Below are positions 22,560 to 31,218 of a stretch of 64,000 bases of DNA, piece after piece; positions within the stretch are counted from its first letter, which is position 1; each line of letters opens with the position of its first letter. Both the position numbers and the translations under genes were made by a program. The notes under the pieces are model-generated. The model was not told where the DNA came from and made no database searches. It worked only from the letters and a program-made list of their open reading frames with translations. The stretch is taken from contig JAIQFS010000047.1 in NCBI GenBank assembly GCA_020073145.1, positions 1 through 64,000 of the forward strand, in the 5' to 3' direction. This stretch comes from Terriglobia bacterium (GTDB lineage: Bacteria; Acidobacteriota; Terriglobia; Bryobacterales; Bryobacteraceae).

Positions 22560-23585
22560 ATGAAGATAACAGTCCATCGAGTAACGGCCAAGGCCCCGTG
22601 CCGCGTGGATCTGGCCGGCGGTACCCTCGACATCTGGCCTCTCTACCTCTTTCACCCCGGCGCCGTCACCGTGAATTTCGCCGTCGACCTCTACGCCCGC
22701 TGCACCGTCGAAACGCGCCGCGACTCGCAAATCGTGCTGCGGTCGCAAGATCTCTCCGCGGAGGAAACCTTCCCCTCGCTGGCCGCTCTCCGCGATGCGA
22801 AGAAGTACCGGTTGCCGATCCCCGCCCGCCTTGTCCGCTACTTCGCGCCGCCCGTGGGCCTCACCATTCTGACGCATTCTGAAGCCCCGGCCGGCGCCGG
22901 GATCTCCGGTTCCTCAGCCTTGATGATCGCGCTCACCAGCGCCCTGCATCGCTTGTGCGCCGGCCCGCGCTTGCCCCTCGAAGCCGTCCGCGTCCTCGCT
23001 CAGAATATCGAGGCGCAGGTCATCCGCGTTCCCACCGGCTGTCAGGACTACTATCCCGCCCTCTACGGCGGCGTGAGCGCCATCGAACTCACGGAGGCCG
23101 GCGTGATGCGGAAGCCCTTGGCCCTCGATCCGGAAGACCTGAACCGGCGCATGGTGCTGGCCTACACCGGAGCGCCGCGCAACTCCGGCATCAACAACTG
23201 GGAGGTCACCAAGGCACACATCGATGGCGACGCCGCCGTCCACCGCAACTTTCAGCGCATCGCGGCCATTGCCGCCGCTTTGCGCTGCGCCCTCGAGCGA
23301 GCCGACTGGACCGAAACCGGCCGCCTGCTGCGCGAAGAATGGGCCAACCGGCGCAAGAACGCCCCCGGCATCTCGACCCCGTTGATTGACCGCCTGGTGG
23401 AGGTCACGCGCAAGGCCGGCGCGACCGGCGCTAAGGTCTGCGGCGCGGGGGGCGGCGGCTGCGTCTTCTTTCTGGCGGAGCCCGAGGCCCGCGAGCGCAT
23501 CGCCTCTGCCATCCAGCGCGCCGGCGCCCAGGTGCTGCCGGTGCGCGTTGCCGCCCGCGGCGTTGTGGTTCGCGCCGAGGCCTGA
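22560..23585 (+). CDS. GHMP-family sugar kinase
   Basis: A 341-aa kinase. Motif 1 A-P-C-R-V-D-L-A-G-G-T-L-D (~10-22), motif 2 E-A-P-A-G-A-G-I-S-G-S-S-A-L (ATP loop, ~107-120) and motif 3 V-C-G-A-G-G-G-G-C-V-F (~297-307) are intact. The P-T-G-x-Q-D-Y-Y region resembles heptose-phosphate / fucose-type sugar kinases, so an LPS or surface-sugar role is likely, but the exact substrate cannot be read from sequence. Followed 4 bp later by the CPBP protease. Confidence 0.87.
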   Translation: MKITVHRVTAKAPCRVDLAGGTLDIWPLYLFHPGAVTVNFAVDLYARCTVETRRDSQIVLRSQDLSAEETFPSLAALRDAKKYRLPIPARLVRYFAPPVGLTILTHSEAPAGAGISGSSALMIALTSALHRLCAGPRLPLEAVRVLAQNIEAQVIRVPTGCQDYYPALYGGVSAIELTEAGVMRKPLALDPEDLNRRMVLAYTGAPRNSGINNWEVTKAHIDGDAAVHRNFQRIAAIAAALRCALERADWTETGRLLREEWANRRKNAPGISTPLIDRLVEVTRKAGATGAKVCGAGGGGCVFFLAEPEARERIASAIQRAGAQVLPVRVAARGVVVRAEA

Positions 23586-23589
23586 CCCC

Positions 23590-24468
23590 ATGCCGCCCCG
23601 CACCGACCCGCTTCGCGTCGCCATCTCGCTGGCAGCCTTCATCTCCTTCTATGTGGTCTCCGACTGGATTCTCCGGCGCGTCTTGTACTGGGTGGGCGGA
23701 GACTGGACCAGCCTCTTCACCACCGTGCTGGGGGGGGCGCTCATTGCCAATGTGCTGGCCCTTCGCATCTATGAGAACCGCGGTCTTTCAGCCGCCGGGC
23801 TGCCCTGGAGCCGACCTTCGGCCACCAACCTGGTGTTCGGGCTGGTCGGCGGAATCGGCTCGGCCGCTCTCGTGCTCGCCCCTCCGCTGCTGACCGGTGC
23901 CGCCCACCTGTCGCTCCTCCCGGTTCCGCCGTCGGCCGGAACCCTTCCCTTCGTCACTCTCTTGCTGGCGGCCAGCTCGGCGGGAGAGGAAATCCTGTTT
24001 CGCGGGTATCCCCTGCAGATCCTGATGCGGGCCGTGGGGCCCTTCGCCTCCATCATCCCCATCGGCGTGGTGTTCGCCTTGCTGCACAGCGGCAACCCTA
24101 ACGCCAATTGGTTCGGCATCGCCAATACCGCCGGTTTTGGCATTCTGTTCGGATATGCCTTCTTCCGGACCCGCGACCTTTGGCTGCCCATCGGCCTCCA
24201 CTTCGGCTGGAACTTTACATTGCCCCTCTTTGGAGTCAACGTGAGCGGGCTTAAGATAGGAGTGACGGGCCATGAGATGGTGTGGACGGCCGGCGCGTTG
24301 TGGAGCGGCGGCGAGTACGGGCCGGAAGCCAGCGTCCTGACTTCGGCGGCGTTGTTCGTGCTCGCGGTCTTTATCTGGAAGGCGCCTCTCCGCCGGCAAC
24401 CCTCCTCCCTCACCGACCCGCCCGCGGATAGCCCTCTATGCGAGCCGTTGCCGCCGTTGCGATCCTGA
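23590..24468 (+). CDS. CPBP (CaaX/Abi-type) intramembrane metalloprotease
   Basis: A 292-aa membrane protein with about seven helices. ATG 23590 is chosen as it sits 4 bp after the kinase stop. Catalytic signatures: S-A-G-E-E-I-L-F-R-G-Y (E-E-x-x-x-R), F-A-L-L-H-S-G-N (second His motif) and L-P-I-G-L-H-F-G-W-N-F (third His/Asn). These chelate metal inside the membrane. Substrates in bacteria are mostly unknown; some relatives process peptides or confer bacteriocin immunity. Overlaps the next gene by 31 bp. Confidence 0.9.
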   Translation: MPPRTDPLRVAISLAAFISFYVVSDWILRRVLYWVGGDWTSLFTTVLGGALIANVLALRIYENRGLSAAGLPWSRPSATNLVFGLVGGIGSAALVLAPPLLTGAAHLSLLPVPPSAGTLPFVTLLLAASSAGEEILFRGYPLQILMRAVGPFASIIPIGVVFALLHSGNPNANWFGIANTAGFGILFGYAFFRTRDLWLPIGLHFGWNFTLPLFGVNVSGLKIGVTGHEMVWTAGALWSGGEYGPEASVLTSAALFVLAVFIWKAPLRRQPSSLTDPPADSPLCEPLPPLRS

Positions 24469-25223
24469 GTCTGGCGCCGGGCCTCGCCTCCGCGGCCGAT
24501 AAGCTCACCGTCGAAGACCGCATCGAGCTCACTCGCGGGTTGATGGCCGAATACGCCACCGCCAAGGTCCTGCTTCCGCGCTCCAAGAAGCCGCTCGAAT
24601 TTAACGCGGACGGCACCTGGGATAAGAAGAAGTGGGAGGAGGCCGCCAAGGTCGGAGGCCCGGCCGGACGCTCCGGCGACCTGGTCCAGATCACCAAAAT
24701 CGACATCGACGAAGACAAGATCGTGCTGGAGATCAACCACGGCATGAAGGGCGGCAGCAAGTGGTACCAGCACATCCAAATCGGCATGGGCGGCGCCACG
24801 GCGCCGGTGTCTCAAGGCGACACCACGGCGCCCAACGGAACTTCCATCGCGGTTTTGTTTCACAAGCCTGTCGAGCCGATCAAGGCCGCCGAAATCAAGA
24901 AGATGCTCGCCCCGGTTTTGGATTTCGAGAAGCGCAGCGCCACCGAGATCTACGCCGACACACTGCCTCCCGAGGTGAAGAAGGCGATCCAGGAGAAACG
25001 CGTGACCGTCGGCATGGACCGCAACCAGGTCATGCTGGCGCTCGGCCGCCCTCAGCACAAATCGCGCGAAGTCAAGGATGGCGTCGAGACCGAAGACTGG
25101 GTATTCGGCGACCCGCCCGGCAAAATCACCTTCGTGACCTTCGACGCCGATAAAGTGATCAAAGTCAAAGAGGACTACGCAGGACTGGGCACGGAAGTGG
25201 CCGATCCGAAAGTGCCGCGCTGA
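24438..25223 (+). CDS. Secreted protein with an SmpA/BamE-like repeat
   Basis: A 261-aa protein with a signal peptide (1-19, cleavage after A-S-A-A). The mature N-terminal half is unknown; the C-terminal part has K-R-V-T-V-G-M-D-R-N-Q-V-M-L-A-L-G-R-P, the V-x-x-G-M-x-x-x-Q-V pattern of SmpA/OmlA (BamE-like) modules, then a predicted beta strand V-K-V-K-E-D-Y. Exported to the envelope. Its start lies inside the protease gene and its end overlaps the convergent aminotransferase by 59 bp. Confidence 0.75.
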   Translation: MRAVAAVAILSLAPGLASAADKLTVEDRIELTRGLMAEYATAKVLLPRSKKPLEFNADGTWDKKKWEEAAKVGGPAGRSGDLVQITKIDIDEDKIVLEINHGMKGGSKWYQHIQIGMGGATAPVSQGDTTAPNGTSIAVLFHKPVEPIKAAEIKKMLAPVLDFEKRSATEIYADTLPPEVKKAIQEKRVTVGMDRNQVMLALGRPQHKSREVKDGVETEDWVFGDPPGKITFVTFDADKVIKVKEDYAGLGTEVADPKVPR

Positions 25224-26364
25224 GCGCCTCGTCGAGGATGCCGACCGCCTCCTCGATTTCTTCCTCCGTCACGATATAGGGAGGCAGCAGCCGGATCACG
25301 TTTCCTTGCGTGCAGTTCACCACCAGTCCGCGCTCCATTGCCGCCAGCACCACTGGAAGTCCTGGCCGCGCCAGTTGAATGCCGAACATCAGCCCTTTGG
25401 AGCGGATCTCGCCGACCGCCGGATGATGCCGTAGTTGTTCCAGACAAGCCCGAAACCGGGCGCCGGTCTCTTCGATCCGCGGAAGCACCTCCTCCAGCAG
25501 GCTCAAGAATTCCAGCGCCACCCGGCACGCCAGCGGACCCCCGCCGAACGTCGTCCCGTGCGAATGCGCCGGCAGGTGGCGCGACGCTTCCTCGGTGAAC
25601 AGAGTAGCCCCCAGCGGCAACCCGGCTGCGAGCGGTTTGGCCGTTACCGCGATATCCGGCTGAATTCCCGCCCACTGGTAGGCGAAATACCGGCCGGTTC
25701 GCCCGAGTCCGCATTGCGTTTCATCGGCCACCAGGAGCGCGCCGCACCGCCCCGTCACCTCCCGGGCTTGCCGCAGAAAACCCTCCGCCAACGGATAGAT
25801 CCCGCCTTCCCCCAGCACCGGTTCCACCACCACCGCCGCCGTTTCCGCGCTTACCGCCGCCGCCAGCCCTTCCCCATCGTTCGGGTCGATGAACGTCACC
25901 GCCGCGCCTAACGGTTCGAAGAGACGGCGCAGCTCCGGCTGTCCGGTCACCGCCAGCGACCCATGGGTCCGCCCATGAAACGACCCGCGCAGCGCCACTA
26001 GCCGCGTCTTTTGCGGTTCGAGCGCCAGCCCGCGCGCCCGCGCCGCCTTCAGGGCCGCTTCCATGGCCTCGGTTCCGCTGTTGCTGAAGAACGCGCGGTC
26101 CAGCCCGCTGATCCGGCACAGCTTCTCCGCCAGTTCTCCCTGGTAGCGGTGCCCCACCAGGTTCGACGTGTGGACGCACAGCCCCGCTTGCTCCCGCAGC
26201 GCCGCCGTGATCCGCGGATGCGCGTACCCAAACGCATTCACCCCTATTCCGGACGCCATGTCGAGATAGCGCCGCCCCGCCGTGTCAAACAGATTACAGC
26301 CGCGCCCGCATTCCACCTCGAGCGGATACCGGTCGTAAATCGGGAGAAGGTGTTGTTCGCTCAT
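25165..26364 (-). CDS. argD: Acetylornithine-type aminotransferase
   Basis: A 399-aa class III PLP aminotransferase. ATG 26364 gives the family N-terminus (L-P-I-Y-D-R-Y-P-L-E-V-E-C-G-R-G). Seen: G-T-E-A-M-E-A-A-L-K-A-A-R, S-F-H-G-R-T-H-G-S-L, A-D-E-T-Q-C-G-L-G-R-T-G, PLP Lys in T-A-K-P-L-A-A-G-L-P-L-G-A and H-G-T-T-F-G-G-G-P-L-A. It would convert N-acetylglutamate semialdehyde and glutamate to acetylornithine in arginine synthesis, but no other arg gene is near. The divergent LysR gene suggests specific control, so a catabolic or lysine-type substrate is possible. Confidence 0.85.
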   Translation of the reverse strand: MSEQHLLPIYDRYPLEVECGRGCNLFDTAGRRYLDMASGIGVNAFGYAHPRITAALREQAGLCVHTSNLVGHRYQGELAEKLCRISGLDRAFFSNSGTEAMEAALKAARARGLALEPQKTRLVALRGSFHGRTHGSLAVTGQPELRRLFEPLGAAVTFIDPNDGEGLAAAVSAETAAVVVEPVLGEGGIYPLAEGFLRQAREVTGRCGALLVADETQCGLGRTGRYFAYQWAGIQPDIAVTAKPLAAGLPLGATLFTEEASRHLPAHSHGTTFGGGPLACRVALEFLSLLEEVLPRIEETGARFRACLEQLRHHPAVGEIRSKGLMFGIQLARPGLPVVLAAMERGLVVNCTQGNVIRLLPPYIVTEEEIEEAVGILDEALSAALSDRPLPCPVLRSPL

Positions 26365-26436
26365 GGAGGGTAGCGTAAAGGCGCGACCAATCATATGTCC
26401 AATATGACAAATGGCATGTTTTGATATGATTTCCAT
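26365..26436. promoter_or_regulatory. Divergent regulatory gap between aminotransferase and LysR gene
   Basis: The 72-bp gap is much more A/T-rich than its surroundings. It has CATATG near 26392 and again at 26435, and CAAA-N8-TTTG at ~26409-26424 within two ATATG repeats, a loose dyad of the T-N11-A type that LysR proteins bind. The exact operator is not certain. Confidence 0.5.
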
Positions 26437-27330
26437 ATGGACACCCCCGATCTGCGCCAGCTCCGCTACTTCGTCGCGGTGGCCGAAGAGCTGCACTTCG
26501 GCCGTGCCGCCGAACGCGTCGGCATCGCGCAGCCGCCACTCACCCAGCAGATTCAGAAACTAGAGGCCCGGCTCGGCTGCCGCCTCTTCGAGCGCGGCCG
26601 TAAGACGGTGCTCACCGAAGCCGGATCCGCCCTGCTCGACGAAACCCGCCGCATCCTGCCCCAAATCGACCGCGCTGTGGAGTCCACCCGCCGCGCCGCC
26701 CGCGGCGAAACCGGCCGGCTTCGCGTCGGGGCACCGCCCTCCATCATGCTGTCTGCGCTGCCTGCGGCCATCCGAAAATATCGAACCGCGTTCCCCGGCG
26801 TGCAGTTTACGTTGCGCGAACTTTCCACCAGCGCCATCGAAGACGCCTTGCGCTGGGGCGAGATCGACCTCGGGTTCCTCCGCGAAGCCCGGCCCGCGCC
26901 GCCGCTCGCTTCCAAAGTCGTCCTCCACGAAGCCGTCGTCGCCGTCTTGCCGGCCGCTCACCCGCTGGCAGCACGCAAGACCCTAACCCTGGCTTCCCTG
27001 CGCGCCGAACCGTTCGTCTTTTTTCCGCGGCGTTTAGGCGCGGCCTTCTACGATCGGCTCGTCTCGTTTTGCATCCAGGCCGGCTTTTCGCCTCGCGTGG
27101 CGCAGGAGGCTACCCAATGGCAAACCGTCGTCTCGTTCGTGGAAGCCGGCATGGGCGTCTCGCTCGCTCCCGGCTGTGTCCAGCGCTTCCGCTGGAGCGG
27201 CGTGGCCTATCGGCCGCTGCGGGGCCTCACAACCCAGGTGGCCGCCGCCTGGCGCTCGGACGCCTTGCCCTCAACGGCCGCCTCGTTCCTCCGGCAGGTG
27301 CAGGCTGAGTTTACCCGTGCGCGTTCGTAG
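26437..27330 (+). CDS. LysR-family transcriptional regulator
   Basis: A 297-aa protein of normal length. The N-terminal wHTH L-R-Q-L-R-Y-F-V-A-V-A-E-E-L-H-F-G-R-A-A-E-R-V-G-I-A-Q-P-P-L-T-Q-Q-I is canonical (the L-H-F-G-R-A-A variant of the CbbR/BenM group). The rest is a type 2 periplasmic-fold effector domain. Divergent from the argD-type gene, so it most likely controls it in response to a metabolite of that pathway. Confidence 0.93.
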   Translation: MDTPDLRQLRYFVAVAEELHFGRAAERVGIAQPPLTQQIQKLEARLGCRLFERGRKTVLTEAGSALLDETRRILPQIDRAVESTRRAARGETGRLRVGAPPSIMLSALPAAIRKYRTAFPGVQFTLRELSTSAIEDALRWGEIDLGFLREARPAPPLASKVVLHEAVVAVLPAAHPLAARKTLTLASLRAEPFVFFPRRLGAAFYDRLVSFCIQAGFSPRVAQEATQWQTVVSFVEAGMGVSLAPGCVQRFRWSGVAYRPLRGLTTQVAAAWRSDALPSTAASFLRQVQAEFTRARS

Positions 27331-27382
27331 CGGCCCTCCGCAGAGCCGATCGGCCGGCACGCTATCCGGGACACTGTTTCCC

Positions 27383-27761
27383 ATGCTCCCCCATGAAAAG
27401 AGCCCGGAGACCATCCGTGTCGCCGGCGTGAGGTTTCGCGGCGAGCAAGAGGGTGCGCCGGAACGAAACCTGAAGGAGGGGTTGACAGCGCTCTTCCAAT
27501 CCCGATCCGACGTGCAATGCGCCTATTGGGCCGAGGTCGCCTACGACGGCGCATCGGGTCTCGGTGTGGCGTTGTGCATCCTGGGCGTGATCGATTCGGA
27601 CCGGCCCGCACCTGGCCCGGGCCATCGGCGACATTTTTGCAGGCATGTTCGGAGCCTCGCAGCATCGGGACATCGTGTTCCCTTCGGACGCCCAGAAAGC
27701 TCAGCTTCAGCAGGGATGCCGGCCCTTTTTTGTTCGGGGTACGCCATTGAGCGGCGCGTAG
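27383..27761 (+). pseudogene. SseB C-terminal-like protein, broken by a +1 frameshift
   Basis: From ATG 27383 the frame reads as a ~75-residue protein (I-R-V-A-G-V-R-F, L-K-E-G-L-T-A-L-F, then C-A-Y-W-A-E-V and V-A-L-C-I-L-G-V) up to D-S-D-R-P at ~27609. It then turns into Gly/His/Arg noise, while the next frame picks up H-L-A-R-A-I-G-D-I-F-A-G-M-F and V-F-P-S-D-A-Q-K-A-Q-L, ending at 27761 after C-R-P-F-F. Together this matches what I know of SseB-like domains (alternating sheet and helix, ending P-F). One extra base near 27610 explains it. It overlaps the convergent nuclease by 55 bp. Confidence 0.75.
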
Positions 27762-29023
27762 CCGGCGTTGTCTCGCCGCACTCCCGATGCCAGGCCCAAT
27801 CCGAGTTTGGCCAGGCGCGTCTGGAGCCTCTGTTCGCGCCGGCGAAGCTCGGGCGTGTCATCCAAAGTCGCGGCGTGGCGCGTCATTTCGAGCGCCCGCG
27901 CGTAATCGCGCTCGCGGTGTTCGTAGTGCTTCGCCAGCTCTTCAAATGCCTTCGCGCGCCACGGATTCCGCGATGCCGTCAACTCCGTAAACGCCGCGCA
28001 CGCGGCCTCCGCGCGGCCCAGGCGCTTCTCGATCGCCGCCACGTCCCACAGGGTCTGGAACAGCAGCGGATCCGGCAGACCCAGTTCCACCGCGCGGCGC
28101 AGCAGGCGCAGCGCTTCTTCGTGACGCCCGGCGGAAAGCAGCCATCGGGCCAGCCCGATGGAATCGGCGCCGTGAAGGAACGCCGTTTCTTCCGGCGCGC
28201 GAAAGGCCAGCGGCACAATGGCCGTCAGGCACGCCAGGGACAAGATGTCGATCGCATTGTGGTGGAAAATCGGCACCAGCCGCATCGCCTGCTGCGAGCG
28301 CAGGTACTCGAAGTAGTAATACGGAATCATTTCGCCCGGCAGATCGCCCTGCCGTTCCACGCCCAGAATCTGGTTCTCCAGATCCACCAGCCGACAACTC
28401 TCCAGCCGCAGCTTCCACAGCCGCCGCGCGCCGAACAGCAAGTCCAGGTGTTCCAGCCGGTCGAACGGATGCCGCGCCCGCGCCATGCGATACCGCGTCT
28501 CGAGCAGCGGCTGGTCGTACGCTTTGCCGTTGTACGTGATGAGCACGTCGAACTGCGCCAGGTGTTCGGAAAGGCGCGCCAACAGCGACGCCTCTTCACC
28601 GTAATCGCGCATGAAAAATTGCCGCAGCCGGAAGCCTTCGGCGTCGATCGACCCCACTCCCACCAGAAAGGCGTACGTTCCCGTGCCGCCCGCCAGGCCC
28701 GTGGTCTCGGTATCGAGAAACGCCCACTTCGTCGGATGCGCTCGCGCAATCGCCCCGCCCGAGAGCGAGGCCAGCAAGTCCTCCGGAAGGTCGCCCAACT
28801 CGCCGATCCCCACGCTGCCATGCCGCCGGTGCCGCTCCCAGCGCTTCTCGGTCTCGAAGTGCGCTCCGTACGCCGTTTCCACCACGGCCCCGCTCACGAG
28901 TTCCTCGATGAACCGCCCCGGCCTCTCCGGCGCCGGTTTCCCCGGGGGCGGCCCGGCGTACTTCCGGTCAATCCGCGCCATCTGGCGCCGAAGCGCGGCG
29001 ATCTGTTCGTGCAGCCCTTCCAT
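27707..29023 (-). CDS. YprB-like RNase H-fold exonuclease with TPR domain
   Basis: A 438-aa protein. Residues ~95-260 hold a DEDD-type 3'-5' exonuclease core: A-F-L-D-T-E-T-T-G-L-A-G, L-I-T-Y-N-G-K-A-Y-D-Q-P-L-L, L-D-L-L-F-G-A-R-R and H-H-N-A-I-D-I-L-S-L. The C-terminal ~150 residues form TPR repeats (G-R-H-E-E-A-L-R-L-L-R-R-A, A-F-T-E-L-T-A-S). This fits the YprB ribonuclease-H-like family, normally this size. Substrate (DNA or RNA) unknown. Divergent from the glycosyltransferase. Confidence 0.85.
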   Translation of the reverse strand: MEGLHEQIAALRRQMARIDRKYAGPPPGKPAPERPGRFIEELVSGAVVETAYGAHFETEKRWERHRRHGSVGIGELGDLPEDLLASLSGGAIARAHPTKWAFLDTETTGLAGGTGTYAFLVGVGSIDAEGFRLRQFFMRDYGEEASLLARLSEHLAQFDVLITYNGKAYDQPLLETRYRMARARHPFDRLEHLDLLFGARRLWKLRLESCRLVDLENQILGVERQGDLPGEMIPYYYFEYLRSQQAMRLVPIFHHNAIDILSLACLTAIVPLAFRAPEETAFLHGADSIGLARWLLSAGRHEEALRLLRRAVELGLPDPLLFQTLWDVAAIEKRLGRAEAACAAFTELTASRNPWRAKAFEELAKHYEHRERDYARALEMTRHAATLDDTPELRRREQRLQTRLAKLGLGLASGVRRDNAGYAPLNGVPRTKKGRHPC

Positions 29024-29045
29024 GCTTCGCCTTTTCTTTGCCCAC

Positions 29046-29051
29046 TATAAT
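29046..29051 (+). promoter_or_regulatory. Consensus -10 TATAAT before the glycosyltransferase
   Basis: A perfect TATAAT at 29046-29051 lies 12 bp before GTG 29063. Transcription would start at about 29058, giving an almost leaderless message, and the TTG at 29051 would fall inside the -10. No clear -35. Confidence 0.45.
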
Positions 29052-29062
29052 TGGTATCGGCT

Positions 29063-30472
29063 GTGCGTTTCAAGTTGCCGCTGTTTTTCTTCGCGCTATT
29101 CACGCTGCTCCTGGCGGCTCAACTGTGTCACGTCGGCATCCTCTGGGCCGAAGAAGCCCTGTCCCTGGCCATCGCGCAGCAGATGCTCCACGGCCATTTC
29201 CTCTACCGGGACCTGTGGTACGACAAGCCTCCCCTTGCGGCCGCGGTCCATCTCCTTTGGGGCGCGCAGGACGGCGTGCCGCTGCGCTTGGCCGGCGCGC
29301 TGTTCGGGCTGCTGGCATGCTGGCTGGCGTTTCGCTTCGCGCGCGACTTGTGGACCCAGCGGGAAGGACTCTGGGCCGCCGGCCTGCTCGGTTTCTTTCT
29401 GACGTTCGATTTCCCCTCGGCCGCGGTGCCTCTGTCTTCCGATCTGCTGCTGCTGGTCCCGCATCTGGCCGCGGTCTGGCTGGCCTGGAAACGCCGACCG
29501 TTTGGGAGCGGCCTGTTGCTGGGCGTCGGCTTTCTCATCAACCCCAAAGCCGCCTTCGTGGGCGCCGCGGCTGTTCTCTGGTATCCCGCGGGCGCCCTGT
29601 GGATGGCCTTGGGATTTACCGCGGTCAACGCCGCGGCCGCCGCATGGTTGGCCGCCGCCGGCGCGCTGCCGTTTTACTGGGACGAAGTCTGGCGCTGGGG
29701 CCGCCTCTACGCCAGTTCCTCGTTCCTCGAGACACCCCTACGCAACGGCCTGCTGCGCACCGCCGGCTGGATCGGGTTTCACCTGGCTCCCATCGCGGCG
29801 GCGCTCTGGTTCTTCTCTCGCGGCCGCAAGCCTGAGGAGCAGCCTTGGCCCTGGCAGTGGGCCGGCTGGTTCGGCCTGTCGCTGATGGGCGTCGCTCTGG
29901 GATGGCGGTTTTTCCCGCGCTACTATTTCCTGCTTCTGCCGCTGCTGGTGCTGGCCGCCGCCCGCGGCTTCACCGCCCTCGGCCGCCGGCGCGCCTGGGT
30001 CGCGCTATTGCTGCTGATTCCCCTGGTGCGCTTCGGCCCGCGCTACATCCTGCTCGCCGCCGGCCGGACCGAGTGGACCGATACCGCCATGGATCGCGAC
30101 AGCCGCGCCGCCGCCCGGCTCGTGCAGCCGCGGGCCCATCCCGGAGACACGCTCTTTGTTTGGGGATTTCGCCCCGAGCTCTATATCTACACCGGCCTGC
30201 CGGCCTCCGCCCGCTTCCTCGATTCGCAGCCGCTCACCGGCGTCCCGGCGGATCGCCACCTTACCCAATCCACCCCCGTCGAAACCGAAGGCCCGCGCCA
30301 GCATCGCGCGGAACTGGCGCGCTCCTCTCCCACCTTCCTCATCGACGGACTGGGCTTATACAACCCCAAGCTCGCCATCGGCAATTATCCCGACTTGAGC
30401 GCATGGTTCGCGCGCTACCATGAGGCCGCCCGCACCGGGCAGACCATTGTCTACATCCGCAACGCGCCCTAG
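29063..30472 (+). CDS. GT-C glycosyltransferase (ArnT/PMT-like)
   Basis: A 469-aa polytopic protein (about 11 membrane helices). GTG 29063 is preferred over TTG 29051 because the latter overlaps a perfect -10. The first loop carries W-A-E-E-A-L-S-L-A-I-A-Q-Q-M-L-H-G-H-F-L-Y-R-D, where the acidic pair matches the catalytic D/E loop of GT-C lipid-linked-sugar transferases, then W-Y-D-K-P-P-L, the hallmark of the ArnT/PMT group. The C-terminal ~150 aa are extracytoplasmic. It likely moves a sugar from a polyprenyl carrier to an envelope acceptor. Confidence 0.82.
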   Translation: MRFKLPLFFFALFTLLLAAQLCHVGILWAEEALSLAIAQQMLHGHFLYRDLWYDKPPLAAAVHLLWGAQDGVPLRLAGALFGLLACWLAFRFARDLWTQREGLWAAGLLGFFLTFDFPSAAVPLSSDLLLLVPHLAAVWLAWKRRPFGSGLLLGVGFLINPKAAFVGAAAVLWYPAGALWMALGFTAVNAAAAAWLAAAGALPFYWDEVWRWGRLYASSSFLETPLRNGLLRTAGWIGFHLAPIAAALWFFSRGRKPEEQPWPWQWAGWFGLSLMGVALGWRFFPRYYFLLLPLLVLAAARGFTALGRRRAWVALLLLIPLVRFGPRYILLAAGRTEWTDTAMDRDSRAAARLVQPRAHPGDTLFVWGFRPELYIYTGLPASARFLDSQPLTGVPADRHLTQSTPVETEGPRQHRAELARSSPTFLIDGLGLYNPKLAIGNYPDLSAWFARYHEAARTGQTIVYIRNAP

Positions 30473-30945
30473 CCGCACCCGTCCTGATTCTCAAAATTGC
30501 CTTCTGCCCGCACCCACCCGATCAAACCGCCTGAGGTCCGCACTTTCGCCCACCACTCGGTTTTCGGAACCTGTCGCACGGAGAGTACCTCCACGTCCGC
30601 AGTCTTCCCCCGAACCCAGATCTTCCAGAACCCTTCACCCTCATAGTGCAGCAGGAAGATCGGGTCGCCCTTCCGAATGCCTTCGTCCGGAACATCCACC
30701 GGCGATGCCATTGCCAGCGGCACGGAGCGGGTCTCGCCCGTCAGCGCGCTCACCCAGTCGCCCGGCTTCAGTCCGCCTACCGCTTTCCCGCCCGGACGAT
30801 TTCGCAGGACCAGCGGTTTCGACGCCTTCCACTTCCGATACGTACAGCACTCAAAGGGGCAGGCCCCGCGATCGACAAACAGCGATGCCGGCCGATCCGC
30901 CGCTACCGCCCCCATCGCCAGGACGTAGAGCAACGCTAAGCGCAT
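30469..30945 (-). CDS. Secreted SH3-like protein
   Basis: A 158-aa protein; ATG 30945 gives a clean signal peptide (M-R-L-A-L-L-Y-V-L-A-M-G-A-V-A-A). The mature part has C-P-F-E-C-C and two SH3-like beta stretches (V-L-R-N-R-P-G-G-K-A, W-W-A-K-V-R-T-S-G-G-L-I-G-W-V). Bacterial SH3 modules bind wall or envelope ligands. Ends 4 bp into the convergent glycosyltransferase gene. Confidence 0.75.
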   Translation of the reverse strand: MRLALLYVLAMGAVAADRPASLFVDRGACPFECCTYRKWKASKPLVLRNRPGGKAVGGLKPGDWVSALTGETRSVPLAMASPVDVPDEGIRKGDPIFLLHYEGEGFWKIWVRGKTADVEVLSVRQVPKTEWWAKVRTSGGLIGWVRAEGNFENQDGCG

Positions 30946-31218
30946 GGTCGTCCCCATCGAGACTACACTGCGCCCTTCTGCGCGATGCAGCGGCAGCGCC
31001 GCCACCAGCCCTTCCGGCGCGCATCCATCGTTTTCGAATTGCATAGAACTGCCGACATCCTAACTCTGACACGCAGCTCGCCGCAAACCACTAGTACCCC
31101 TGTGCGGTCTTTATGAGTTTGCAATCCAGTTCGGCACTCTGATAACATCTATTGGGCAGATCGGAAATCCTTCCTTGAAGCGCCTCAAATCCAACCAACG
31201 GAGCACTGAATCAACTGA

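Noticed and set aside
27176-29050. 625-aa open frame on the plus strand
   Set aside because: Antisense shadow of the YprB-like nuclease; the sequence is Arg/Pro/His noise without motifs, apart from its first part, which covers the SseB-like remnant.
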